From an uncultured Mogibacterium sp. (GTDB taxonomy: Bacteria; Bacillota_A; Clostridia; Peptostreptococcales; Anaerovoracaceae): a DNA stretch of 11,028 nucleotides. Both the position numbers and the translations under genes were made by a program. The stretch lies in assembly GCF_938039775.1 (NCBI RefSeq), contig NZ_CALHTQ010000212.1:1-11028 (forward strand), given 5' to 3'. Every line of letters starts with the position of its first letter. Position 1 is the stretch's first letter. Below the pieces are notes generated by a model that ran no database searches, was not told the DNA's origin, and saw nothing but the letters and a program-made list of their open reading frames with translations. Positions 1 to 5,779 of this stretch are shown here, in pieces.

Positions 1-12
1 TAAGTCGCGCAT
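1..12 (-). CDS. Start of an unidentified gene downstream of pyrC (partial)
   Basis: One base after the pyrC stop codon there is an ATG on the minus strand, followed by three codons (Met-Arg-Asp-Leu or Met-Arg-Asp-Phe) before the window ends. A GGAG lies about 8 nt upstream, inside the last pyrC codons, at a workable distance for a ribosome binding site. This suggests a translationally coupled next gene. Pyrimidine biosynthesis genes often follow pyrC, but four codons cannot identify the product, and this could also be chance. Confidence 0.4.
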
Positions 13-13
13 A

Positions 14-1252
14 TTACTTCTCCAAATTCTCGTAAACTATTTTACCGTTCATTACAGTCATCTTCACAAGTCCATTTAGTATGTGTCCGTCAAACGGCGT
101 GCACTTTCCTAGCGAAAAGAACTCGGACGTATCTAACCTATACGCATAATCTACATCTATCATCGTCCAGCCATTTTGTTTTAAGCCGAATCTCTCTCTT
201 GGTACTATAGACATAATGTGTACTAGGTGCTCAAGCGATATAACTCCCGGCTTAACTAGATATGTATATAGTGCTGGAAAAGCGCACTCTAATCCTGTGA
301 TTCCGTTTGGACTCTTGGCAAAGCCTCGGCTCTTCTCATCCGCGCTGTGCGGCGCATGGTCAGTTGCTATCATATCGACTGTTCCATCAAGCAGTCCCTC
401 TATCAAAGCTTCCTTATCGGCTCTATCCTTAATAGGTGGGTTCATTTTGAAACGGCCGCCAAGTTCTGGCCAGCTGTCTGTAAATGTGCGTATATCATCA
501 GTATCGAACACGAGATAGTGAGGAGCTGTCTCACAAGTTACGTCAACACCACTCTTCTTGGCCTCCCTGATAACTTCGACACTCTCTTTACAAGAGATAT
601 GGCAAACATGATATCCAGCGCCAGTTTCGTCTGCAAGCTTAAGGTCTCTCTCAATCTGCTTCCATTCACTCTCTCTGACCTTACCTTCTCTAAGCAGAGA
701 CTCATCTTCGCAGTGAGCTACAATAAGCTTACCTAAATCCTTGGCTTGATACATTGCCTCACGCATAAGGTCATCTGCCTGTACGCCGCAACCATCATCT
801 GAAAACGCGCATACATATGGCGCAAGAGCTCCCATGTCAGCGAGTTCTCCTCTACCATTCTGCGCTAAAGTGATAGTTCCATATGGAATCACCTCTATAT
901 CAGCATTTTTCTTAATTAAATCAAGCTGTACGTTGAGTGCATCGAGCGTAGATGGTGCTGGTTTTAGGTTAGGCATTGTGCACACAGTCGTATATCCACC
1001 ATGCGCTGCCGCTTTGCTTCCTGTTCTGATGGTCTCTTTGTAAGACTGACCTGGTTCGCGAAAATGAACATGCACATCGCAGAATGATGGCAAAATAAAA
1101 GAGTTATCAGCATTGATAACTCTTTCAAAATCAAAATCACTACCGGTTTCGGATTCTAGACCGGCCTTCACACAAGCATCAACTACAAACAATTCGTTAG
1201 GTACAAATTCTCCAGATTTATAAATCTTTCCGCCTTTGATTGCAGTAGTCAT
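14..1252 (-). CDS. pyrC: Dihydroorotase, class I (PyrC)
   Basis: Cyclises N-carbamoyl-aspartate to dihydroorotate, the third step of de novo pyrimidine synthesis, in the cytoplasm. The 412-residue product has the amidohydrolase metal motif DVHVHFREPG (His61, His63), an SDDG segment near 151-154, AHCED with His180, CHIS with His218, and TDHAPH with Asp298, all in the family's expected order. The C-terminus has the family's TPFDG and NGKIVYE segments. Length is near the usual 420-430 residues. The stretch between the His180 motif and the conserved RDLKLADETG helix (about 186-202) seems shorter than in homologues I recall, which usually carry an extra loop there. The ATG at 1252 has GGAGG about 5 nt upstream. 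It sits 148 bp after iscU with its own candidate promoter, so it is probably not part of the isc unit. Confidence 0.95.
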   Translation of the reverse strand: MTTAIKGGKIYKSGEFVPNELFVVDACVKAGLESETGSDFDFERVINADNSFILPSFCDVHVHFREPGQSYKETIRTGSKAAAHGGYTTVCTMPNLKPAPSTLDALNVQLDLIKKNADIEVIPYGTITLAQNGRGELADMGALAPYVCAFSDDGCGVQADDLMREAMYQAKDLGKLIVAHCEDESLLREGKVRESEWKQIERDLKLADETGAGYHVCHISCKESVEVIREAKKSGVDVTCETAPHYLVFDTDDIRTFTDSWPELGGRFKMNPPIKDRADKEALIEGLLDGTVDMIATDHAPHSADEKSRGFAKSPNGITGLECAFPALYTYLVKPGVISLEHLVHIMSIVPRERFGLKQNGWTMIDVDYAYRLDTSEFFSLGKCTPFDGHILNGLVKMTVMNGKIVYENLEK

Positions 1253-1307
1253 AGTTCCTCCAATTATATTAAACTTCTTGATAACTTTTCGTTACATATC
1301 TTATAGA

Positions 1308-1316
1308 AGTATAACA
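1308..1316 (-). promoter_or_regulatory. Candidate extended -10 promoter for pyrC
   Basis: On the minus strand the bases read TGT then TATACT, an extended -10 element about 55 nt upstream of the pyrC start. I see no convincing -35 hexamer at 16-18 nt upstream, so the call rests on the TGnTATACT pattern alone. The rest of the 148-bp gap between iscU and pyrC (1253-1400) holds no gene and no clear intrinsic terminator, only a short AT palindrome, CAAAATTTTG. Confidence 0.4.
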
Positions 1317-1400
1317 TTTTTGGCTCATGCTATGTGAGAAGAATGTTAAAATCCGCCGCAAAATTTTGTTGTATATGGCATTAATTCTTCTAATCGAATA

Positions 1401-1820
1401 TTAGTGCTCTTCGTGTGGCTCAAAACCCTTGATTTCATCAGGAAGCTCCAATCCATTCTTCTCATAATAATCAACGAGTGCAGACTTGATAGCATCCTCA
1501 GCTAAAACTGAGCAGTGAACCTTTCTTGCTGGAAGTCCATCGAGCGCTTCCACTACAGCCTTGTTAGTTAGTTCAAGAGCTTCTTTGATGCTCTTGCCCT
1601 TGATGAGCTCAGTTGCCATCGAGCTCGATGCTATTGCTGATCCACATCCAAATGTCTTAAACTTAACATCTGTGATAATATCGTTCTCAATCTTGAGATA
1701 CATTCTCATAATGTCTCCACATGTTGGGTTACCAACTTCACCAACACCATCAGCATTTTCGATTTCGCCTACGTTTCTTGGATGCTCAAAGTGATCCATT
1801 ACCTTTTCGCTATATAACAT
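1401..1820 (-). CDS. iscU: Iron-sulfur cluster assembly scaffold IscU/NifU-like
   Basis: Scaffold on which sulfur from IscS and iron are joined into Fe-S clusters before transfer to target proteins. The 139-residue protein has the three conserved cluster cysteines in their usual settings: Cys34 in NPTCGD, Cys59 in TFGCGSAIASSS, and Cys103 in VHCSVLAEDAI, plus Asp36. The LPPVK chaperone-recognition motif of enterobacterial IscU appears here as LPARK. It is an IscU/NifU N-terminal domain without the extra domains of full NifU, and it has a short acidic His-containing tail. Its start overlaps the end of iscS by 11 bp. The ribosome binding site (a GGGGGA run) lies inside the iscS 3' end, so the two are translated together, as fits their physical partnership. 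Confidence 0.93.
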   Translation of the reverse strand: MLYSEKVMDHFEHPRNVGEIENADGVGEVGNPTCGDIMRMYLKIENDIITDVKFKTFGCGSAIASSSMATELIKGKSIKEALELTNKAVVEALDGLPARKVHCSVLAEDAIKSALVDYYEKNGLELPDEIKGFEPHEEH

Positions 1821-3000
1821 GTTCTCTTTCCCCCTTCTCTAGTTCATCCCAGAATGGTGATAGTTTTCTATAATGTTCAACAACATCGTGAACCTTCTCG
1901 ATGATGTAATCAACCTGCTCTTCAGTATTCTCCTCGTTGAGGCTGAATCTTAGTGATCCATGAGCTGCCTCAATCGCAACGCCCATTCCAATTAGAACGT
2001 GGCTTGGATCTAGCGATTCACTAGTACAAGCTGATCCGGACGAGCATTCAATGCCGTACATATCTAGAGCGAGCAGTAGCGACTCTCCCTCAACTCCTTC
2101 GAACGAGTAATTGACATTACCAGGAAGTCTCTTTACAGGATCTCCGTTGAGCTTCGAATAAGGAATATCAGACAATCCCTTGATAAGCCTATCCCTAAGA
2201 GCAATCGTCTTAGCATTATTCTCCTCCATATGCTCAATTCCATCTTCAAGAGCCGCTGCAAGTGCTGCAATTCCTGGAACATTGACTGTGCCAGCTCTCT
2301 TTCCTCTCTCCTGAGCGCCACCTTCAATGACATTGATGAGTCTGATACCATTTCTAGCATATAGAACTCCAACGCCCTTAGGTCCGTGGAATTTGTGAGC
2401 GGATAGAGAAAGCATATCTATATTCATAGCCTGAACATCTATCGGTAGATGAGCAGCTGCCTGAACTGCGTCTGTGTGGAAAAGAACTCCCTTTTCGCGA
2501 CATAGCTTTCCTATTTCAGCAATCGGCTGAATAGCTCCCATCTCGTTGTTAGCAAACATAATTGATACTAAAGCTGTATCTTCTCTGATTGCATCTTCTA
2601 CATCCTTAACATCCACGATTCCATTAGGTTGCGGCTTGAGCAATGTAACCTCAAAGCCTTCCTTCTCAAGCTTTCTAAGTGTATGAAGAATTGCGTGATG
2701 CTCAATGTTGAGCGAAATCAGATGCTTCTTGCCCTTCTTAACAAGACCTCTAGCCGCTGAAATCAGTGCCTGATTATCAGCCTCACTACCACCTGAAGTG
2801 AAATAAATCTCATTAGGCTTAGCAGCATTAAGTACCTTAGCTACCTTTGCTCTGGACTCATCAAGCTTTTCCTGAGTGATCTGTCCATCTGTATGAAGAC
2901 TGTTAGGGTTGCCATTATAGTTCTTAAGGCAATCTAGCAGCGTGTTAAGTGCGACATCGCTTAGATAAGTTGTTGCCGCATTATCTGCATATACTCTCAT
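1810..3000 (-). CDS. iscS: Cysteine desulfurase (IscS/NifS class)
   Basis: PLP-dependent enzyme that takes sulfur from L-cysteine, leaving alanine, and hands the persulfide to IscU. From the chosen start the product has 396 residues, with the N-terminal YADNAATT motif, His101 in NIEHHA, the pyridoxal lysine Lys203 in SAHKFHGPKG, and the sulfur-carrying Cys325 in CSSGSACTSE. The long ACTS loop region marks a group I IscS/NifS enzyme, not SufS. An in-frame ATG further upstream at 3039 would add 13 residues. I prefer 3000 because GGGAGG sits 5 nt before it, the conserved fold starts right there, and 3039 lies at or beside the predicted transcription start. It is transcribed from its own promoter after iscR and overlaps iscU. 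Confidence 0.95.
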   Translation of the reverse strand: MRVYADNAATTYLSDVALNTLLDCLKNYNGNPNSLHTDGQITQEKLDESRAKVAKVLNAAKPNEIYFTSGGSEADNQALISAARGLVKKGKKHLISLNIEHHAILHTLRKLEKEGFEVTLLKPQPNGIVDVKDVEDAIREDTALVSIMFANNEMGAIQPIAEIGKLCREKGVLFHTDAVQAAAHLPIDVQAMNIDMLSLSAHKFHGPKGVGVLYARNGIRLINVIEGGAQERGKRAGTVNVPGIAALAAALEDGIEHMEENNAKTIALRDRLIKGLSDIPYSKLNGDPVKRLPGNVNYSFEGVEGESLLLALDMYGIECSSGSACTSESLDPSHVLIGMGVAIEAAHGSLRFSLNEENTEEQVDYIIEKVHDVVEHYRKLSPFWDELEKGEREHVI

Positions 3001-3005
3001 GTATA

Positions 3006-3011
3006 CCTCCC
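3006..3011 (-). promoter_or_regulatory. Ribosome binding site fixing the iscS start
   Basis: GGGAGG on the minus strand, 5 nt upstream of the ATG at 3000. No comparable site precedes the upstream in-frame ATG at 3039, so this element decides the start choice. Confidence 0.75.
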
Positions 3012-3044
3012 TACCAATAAAATAGTCATCTTTGTACATTCATT

Positions 3045-3074
3045 ATTATATTCCTTGAATCCCTACTAGGTCAA
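3045..3074 (-). promoter_or_regulatory. Sigma-A type promoter of iscS-iscU
   Basis: On the minus strand a -35 hexamer TTGACC (3074-3069) and a perfect -10 TATAAT (3050-3045) are separated by 18 nt. Transcription should begin near 3038, about 38 nt before the iscS start at 3000. The -35 lies inside the predicted IscR-like operator at 3060-3080, so a bound regulator would block RNA polymerase. Confidence 0.7.
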
Positions 3075-3080
3075 TAGGAA
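3060..3080. promoter_or_regulatory. Predicted IscR-type operator at iscS
   Basis: The plus strand has a left half TCCCTAC, a 7-bp spacer, then a right half ATAGGAA. The right half is identical to that of the perfect repeat upstream of iscR (3632-3652), the left half matches at 5 of 7 positions, and the spacer length is the same. It covers the -35 element of iscS. Assignment to the adjacent Rrf2-family regulator is inferred from position and from the repeated motif. Confidence 0.55.
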
Positions 3081-3106
3081 TTAACTTTGAACATAACTTA
3101 AAACAA

Positions 3107-3550
3107 TTAATTCGATGCGTCCTGATTCTTTATCAGATTATCGACGTTACCGCTCATGAGATCATGGAGTGTGATGTTATCCAAATACTCATCGATAACC
3201 TTGTCAAGGCCAATCCACAGCGGAAGTGTCACGCACGAGTTTGCCCTACCACAGCTAACCTCACCGGACTTTATACAATCCACTGGGGCAAGACTGCCTT
3301 CCGTGATACGAAGAATCTCACCGATGTTATAATCTTTAGGAGACTTTAGAAGTCTATAGCCACCGTTCTTGCCTCTTAAGCTCTTGAGCAGCCCGCCCTT
3401 GTTGAGCATCGATACGACATTCTCCAGATACTTCATCGACAGATTCTGTCGCTCTGATATATCTGCTAGCGATATAAATCCTTCGTCATCGTGATTAGCA
3501 AGATCAATCATGACCATCAGAGCATATCGACCTTTTGTTGAAACAATCAT
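3107..3550 (-). CDS. iscR: Rrf2-family transcription regulator, IscR-like
   Basis: Winged-helix DNA-binding regulator expected to sense Fe-S cluster status and control the isc genes beside it. The 147-residue protein begins with the Rrf2 signature STKGRYALMVMIDLA, followed by the helix-turn-helix (about 27-50, ISLADISERQNLSMKYLE) and the wing LRGKNGGYRLLKSP (about 58-71). Three cysteines, Cys92, Cys100 and Cys106, are spaced C-x7-C-x5-C in the cluster-binding loop. This separates it from cysteine-free CymR-type Rrf2 proteins. Compared with E. coli IscR (cysteines 92, 98, 104 and His107), the first gap is two residues longer, and the residue three after the last cysteine is Leu109, not the ligand His. 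It lies directly upstream of iscS, and inverted repeats stand at both promoters. An AGGAAG ribosome binding site precedes the ATG. Confidence 0.88.
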   Translation of the reverse strand: MIVSTKGRYALMVMIDLANHDDEGFISLADISERQNLSMKYLENVVSMLNKGGLLKSLRGKNGGYRLLKSPKDYNIGEILRITEGSLAPVDCIKSGEVSCGRANSCVTLPLWIGLDKVIDEYLDNITLHDLMSGNVDNLIKNQDASN

Positions 3551-3597
3551 GGCTCTTCCTTTCTTTGATATCTTGCGTGTTTATTTCTTACAACTGA

Positions 3598-3626
3598 AGA
3601 ATAACACATTGCGCACAACCAATCAA
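3598..3626 (-). promoter_or_regulatory. Promoter of iscR
   Basis: The minus strand has TTGATT (3626-3621), 17 nt, then TATTCT (3603-3598). TG one base upstream of the -10 gives an extended -10 element. Transcription should start near 3591, giving a leader of about 40 nt before the ATG at 3550. The inverted repeat at 3632-3652 lies just upstream of the -35. Confidence 0.65.
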
Positions 3627-3631
3627 GCATT

Positions 3632-3652
3632 TTCCTATTATTCATATAGGAA
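3632..3652. promoter_or_regulatory. Predicted IscR-type operator at iscR
   Basis: A perfect 7-bp inverted repeat, TTCCTAT, then 7 bp, then ATAGGAA, centred about 50 bp upstream of the predicted iscR start point. The same arrangement recurs in weaker form at the iscS promoter. Position and recurrence suggest autoregulation by the encoded Rrf2-family protein. The family does bind palindromes of roughly this size, but the link here is inferred. Confidence 0.6.
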
Positions 3653-3659
3653 TTTAGTG

Positions 3660-3736
3660 TTTAAAAAAATGAGCAAAATATTTTTGCTGAATTTCCAACT
3701 TGTTTGGCTAATTCAACTGACAATTTTGCTCATTTT
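3660..3736 (-). terminator. AT-rich stem-loop and T-run after the ABC exporter gene
   Basis: A perfect 14-bp inverted repeat (plus strand 3666-3679 and 3723-3736, core TGAGCAAAAT and ATTTTGCTCA) encloses 43 nt. An inner imperfect stem is also present (GAATT..CCAA with TTGG..AATTC). On the minus strand the distal arm runs into seven T, as expected of an intrinsic terminator downstream of the exporter gene. A competing compact hairpin, AGCAAAA-3 nt-TTTTGCT (3672-3688), uses the same distal arm. The stem is poor in G+C, so strength is uncertain. The remainder of the 221-bp gap (3551-3771) holds the iscR promoter and operator. Confidence 0.55.
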
Positions 3737-3771
3737 ATTTTGCTGTTTATCGTCTCTATTCCGACGCCCGA

Positions 3772-5532
3772 TTATAACTGGTACATACGATACATATTCG
3801 CATAGATTCCATCTTTATCCATGAGTTCGTCGTGAGTTCCCTCTTCAGCTATTCCATCTTGGCTCAACACGAGAATGCGATCTGCACTCTTAATAGTAGT
3901 CAATCTATGTGCAATCGTAATCGTGGTTCTGCCCTTTGATAGGTCAGCTAGCGACTGCTGAACTAGCTTCTCACTCTCATTATCAAGTGCAGATGTCGCT
4001 TCATCGAGTATAAGTATAGGAGGATTCTTGAGAAAAACCCTAGCAATGCTAATGCGCTGTTTCTGTCCACCTGACAGTTTCATACCGCGCTCACCTACAC
4101 TCGTGTTATATCCGTCCGACATCTCCCTAATAAATTCATCAGCACCGGCAAGCTTGGCAGCATGCACAATCTCTTCCATAGTTGCACCAGGCTTTCCGTA
4201 TGCAATATTGCCTGCAATAGTATCTGAAAATAGATAAACATCTTGCTGAACCATTCCGATTTGCGATCTAAGCGACTTGCAGGTGACAGTCCTTATATCA
4301 TGTCCATCTACTTCAATGCTTCCATCAGTAACATCGTAGAATCTTGGAATCAAATTGCAGAAAGTAGTCTTGCCTGCTCCAGACGGTCCTACAAGAGCTA
4401 TATTCTCCCCCGGTCTTATACTAAGGTTAATCTTATTTAGAATCTCCTCACTGTCGTTATATCTAAAGGTAACGTCTTTAAATTCAACTGCACCTGTAAT
4501 GTCATGTAACTCCACCGCATCTGGGGCATCATCGATTTCTACAGGTTCATCCATAACCTCGATAAATCTCTCAATTCCCGTCATTCCTCTCTGGAACTGC
4601 TCCGTAAACTCTACAATTCTTCTTACAGCCTCAAGCAACACACCAATATACATCATAAATGCTACAAAATCACCTGTCGTAATTCTGCCATTCTTAAGTT
4701 CAAATGAACCGACTAGAATTACTACGATATACATGATACCGTCGAACGTACGCGTAACGCCTCTAAATCCCGCCATCGCCTTATATCCTATAGCTTTTAC
4801 ACCGAGGAATCTCGAATTATCTACTTCGAAACGTTCCTGTTCATACTCTTCATTTGCAAAGGACTTCGATACCTTTATACCGAGCAAACTATCCTCTACA
4901 TGCGAGTTGATTTCGCCTAGACCACTACGCTGCATCTTGAACGCACGACGCATCTTCTTTCGGAATGTGTATGTAGCCGCAATCATAATTGGAATTATTG
5001 CAAACATGAGCACTGTAAGCAGCACATCTATTCTCACAAGAAGTATAAAACCGAGTACAATCTTGATAAATGCTATCCAATATTCCTCTGGACAATGGTG
5101 TGCAAACTCTGTGACATCGAATAAATCACTAGTAATTCTGGATATAAGTTGGCCCGTTTTGTTCTCACTATAATATGAATATGATAGATTCTGACACTTT
5201 TCGTATAGATCACGCCTCATATCGGTTTCTATCTTCGCACCCATCACGTGTCCCGTATTTTGCATGTAGTAATTGGCCACTACGTCAACCGCTCTGAGAC
5301 AGAGATATATACCCACAATCTTAACTATCAAATCAGCTGTAAACCCTGCAATATCAGTAGCTACAACGTTGCTTATATATCTGATTAACAGTGGCAAAAC
5401 TATGTCACTTACCGTGGTGAATGACGCACAGATTAGGTCAAAAATCAGCACTCCCTTATATGGTTTAAAGTATGGAGCAAATCTTTTAATTAGGTATCTA
5501 GACGACATAACTTTATCCTTAGACTCTATCAT
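3772..5532 (-). CDS. ABC exporter, fused membrane and ATPase domains (half transporter)
   Basis: Membrane exporter subunit of the MsbA/lipid-multidrug type, expected to work as a dimer that pumps a lipid, peptide or drug outwards. The 586-residue protein has a six-helix transmembrane domain over about residues 25-315. The nucleotide-binding domain follows: Walker A GPSGAGKT (382-389), the Q-loop MVQQD (428-431), signature LSGGQ (486-490), Walker B ILILDE with catalytic Glu511, and the switch His542 in IAHRLTT. All catalytic residues are present, so it should be an active ATPase. There is no peptidase domain and no partner half-transporter beside it, so a homodimer is likely. The substrate cannot be told from the sequence. 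A second plausible start at 5508 (Met9) has AAGGA 7 nt upstream. The gene has a leader with a terminator-like hairpin and a promoter bracketed by an inverted repeat. Confidence 0.9.
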   Translation of the reverse strand: MIESKDKVMSSRYLIKRFAPYFKPYKGVLIFDLICASFTTVSDIVLPLLIRYISNVVATDIAGFTADLIVKIVGIYLCLRAVDVVANYYMQNTGHVMGAKIETDMRRDLYEKCQNLSYSYYSENKTGQLISRITSDLFDVTEFAHHCPEEYWIAFIKIVLGFILLVRIDVLLTVLMFAIIPIMIAATYTFRKKMRRAFKMQRSGLGEINSHVEDSLLGIKVSKSFANEEYEQERFEVDNSRFLGVKAIGYKAMAGFRGVTRTFDGIMYIVVILVGSFELKNGRITTGDFVAFMMYIGVLLEAVRRIVEFTEQFQRGMTGIERFIEVMDEPVEIDDAPDAVELHDITGAVEFKDVTFRYNDSEEILNKINLSIRPGENIALVGPSGAGKTTFCNLIPRFYDVTDGSIEVDGHDIRTVTCKSLRSQIGMVQQDVYLFSDTIAGNIAYGKPGATMEEIVHAAKLAGADEFIREMSDGYNTSVGERGMKLSGGQKQRISIARVFLKNPPILILDEATSALDNESEKLVQQSLADLSKGRTTITIAHRLTTIKSADRILVLSQDGIAEEGTHDELMDKDGIYANMYRMYQL

Positions 5533-5575
5533 TTTGCGTTTCCTTTCGTTAAATTATCTCAACAATTACCAATGT

Positions 5576-5601
5576 AAAAACGCAGACACTATATACCTGC
5601 G
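5576..5601 (-). terminator. Terminator-like hairpin in the ABC exporter leader
   Basis: In the minus-strand transcript, CGCAG and CTGCG pair across 11 nt. Two G-U pairs and an A-U pair extend the stem to about 8 bp with a 5-nt loop. TTTTT follows at once. It lies between the predicted transcription start (near 5622) and the exporter start codon (5532), so it could work as an attenuator. The stem is short and includes wobble pairs, so it may be weak or incidental. Confidence 0.4.
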
Positions 5602-5619
5602 CATTAAATTCATACGATA

Positions 5620-5658
5620 CGAGAAACAATTATAACACATAATTTTTGCCGTTTCTCG
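5620..5658. promoter_or_regulatory. Inverted repeat bracketing the ABC exporter promoter
   Basis: CGAGAAAC (5620-5627) and its exact complement GTTTCTCG (5651-5658) are separated by 23 bp that contain the -10 element. On the minus strand one arm covers the -35 zone and the other the expected transcription start. This is the layout of a repressor operator, but the 23-bp separation means each arm would be about three helical turns apart, centre to centre. Confidence 0.45.
5629..5637 (-). promoter_or_regulatory. Extended -10 promoter of the ABC exporter gene
   Basis: The minus strand reads TGT followed by TATAAT, a consensus extended -10. No recognisable -35 hexamer lies at 17 nt, where GAGAAA from the inverted repeat stands instead. 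A promoter with a perfect extended -10 and a poor -35 is plausible, and it might depend on a regulator. Predicted start of transcription is near 5622. Confidence 0.6.
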
Positions 5659-5682
5659 GGAATGATTGTGTACAATCCACGG

Positions 5683-5715
5683 TTGAATTAATGTGCCTTT
5701 AAATAGTATTATAAT
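5683..5715 (+). promoter_or_regulatory. Candidate promoter of the yitT-family gene
   Basis: TTGAAT (5683-5688) is followed after 18 nt by TATTAT (5707-5712), which overlaps a perfect TATAAT at 5710-5715. Either -10 could be used. The inverted repeat TACAATA / TATTGTA (5722-5728 and 5744-5750) lies just downstream, near the expected transcription start, and may be an operator. The 247-bp divergent region 5533-5779 otherwise holds only the exporter promoter and leader. Confidence 0.4.
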
Positions 5716-5779
5716 TGTCAATACAATAACATACATGAACCCGTATTGTAATTAATTATCACTTTGTTAGGAGGTCACT

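Noticed and set aside
3001..3039. A longer iscS starting at ATG 3039
   Set aside because: GGGAGG and the conserved N-terminus point to ATG 3000, and 3039 coincides with the expected transcription start from the TATAAT promoter.
4355..5173. A 272-codon plus-strand open frame opposite the ABC exporter
   Set aside because: It lies wholly antisense to a gene with every ABC motif intact, has no family motifs and is rich in Ser/Ile/Asn, as expected for the complement of a coding strand.
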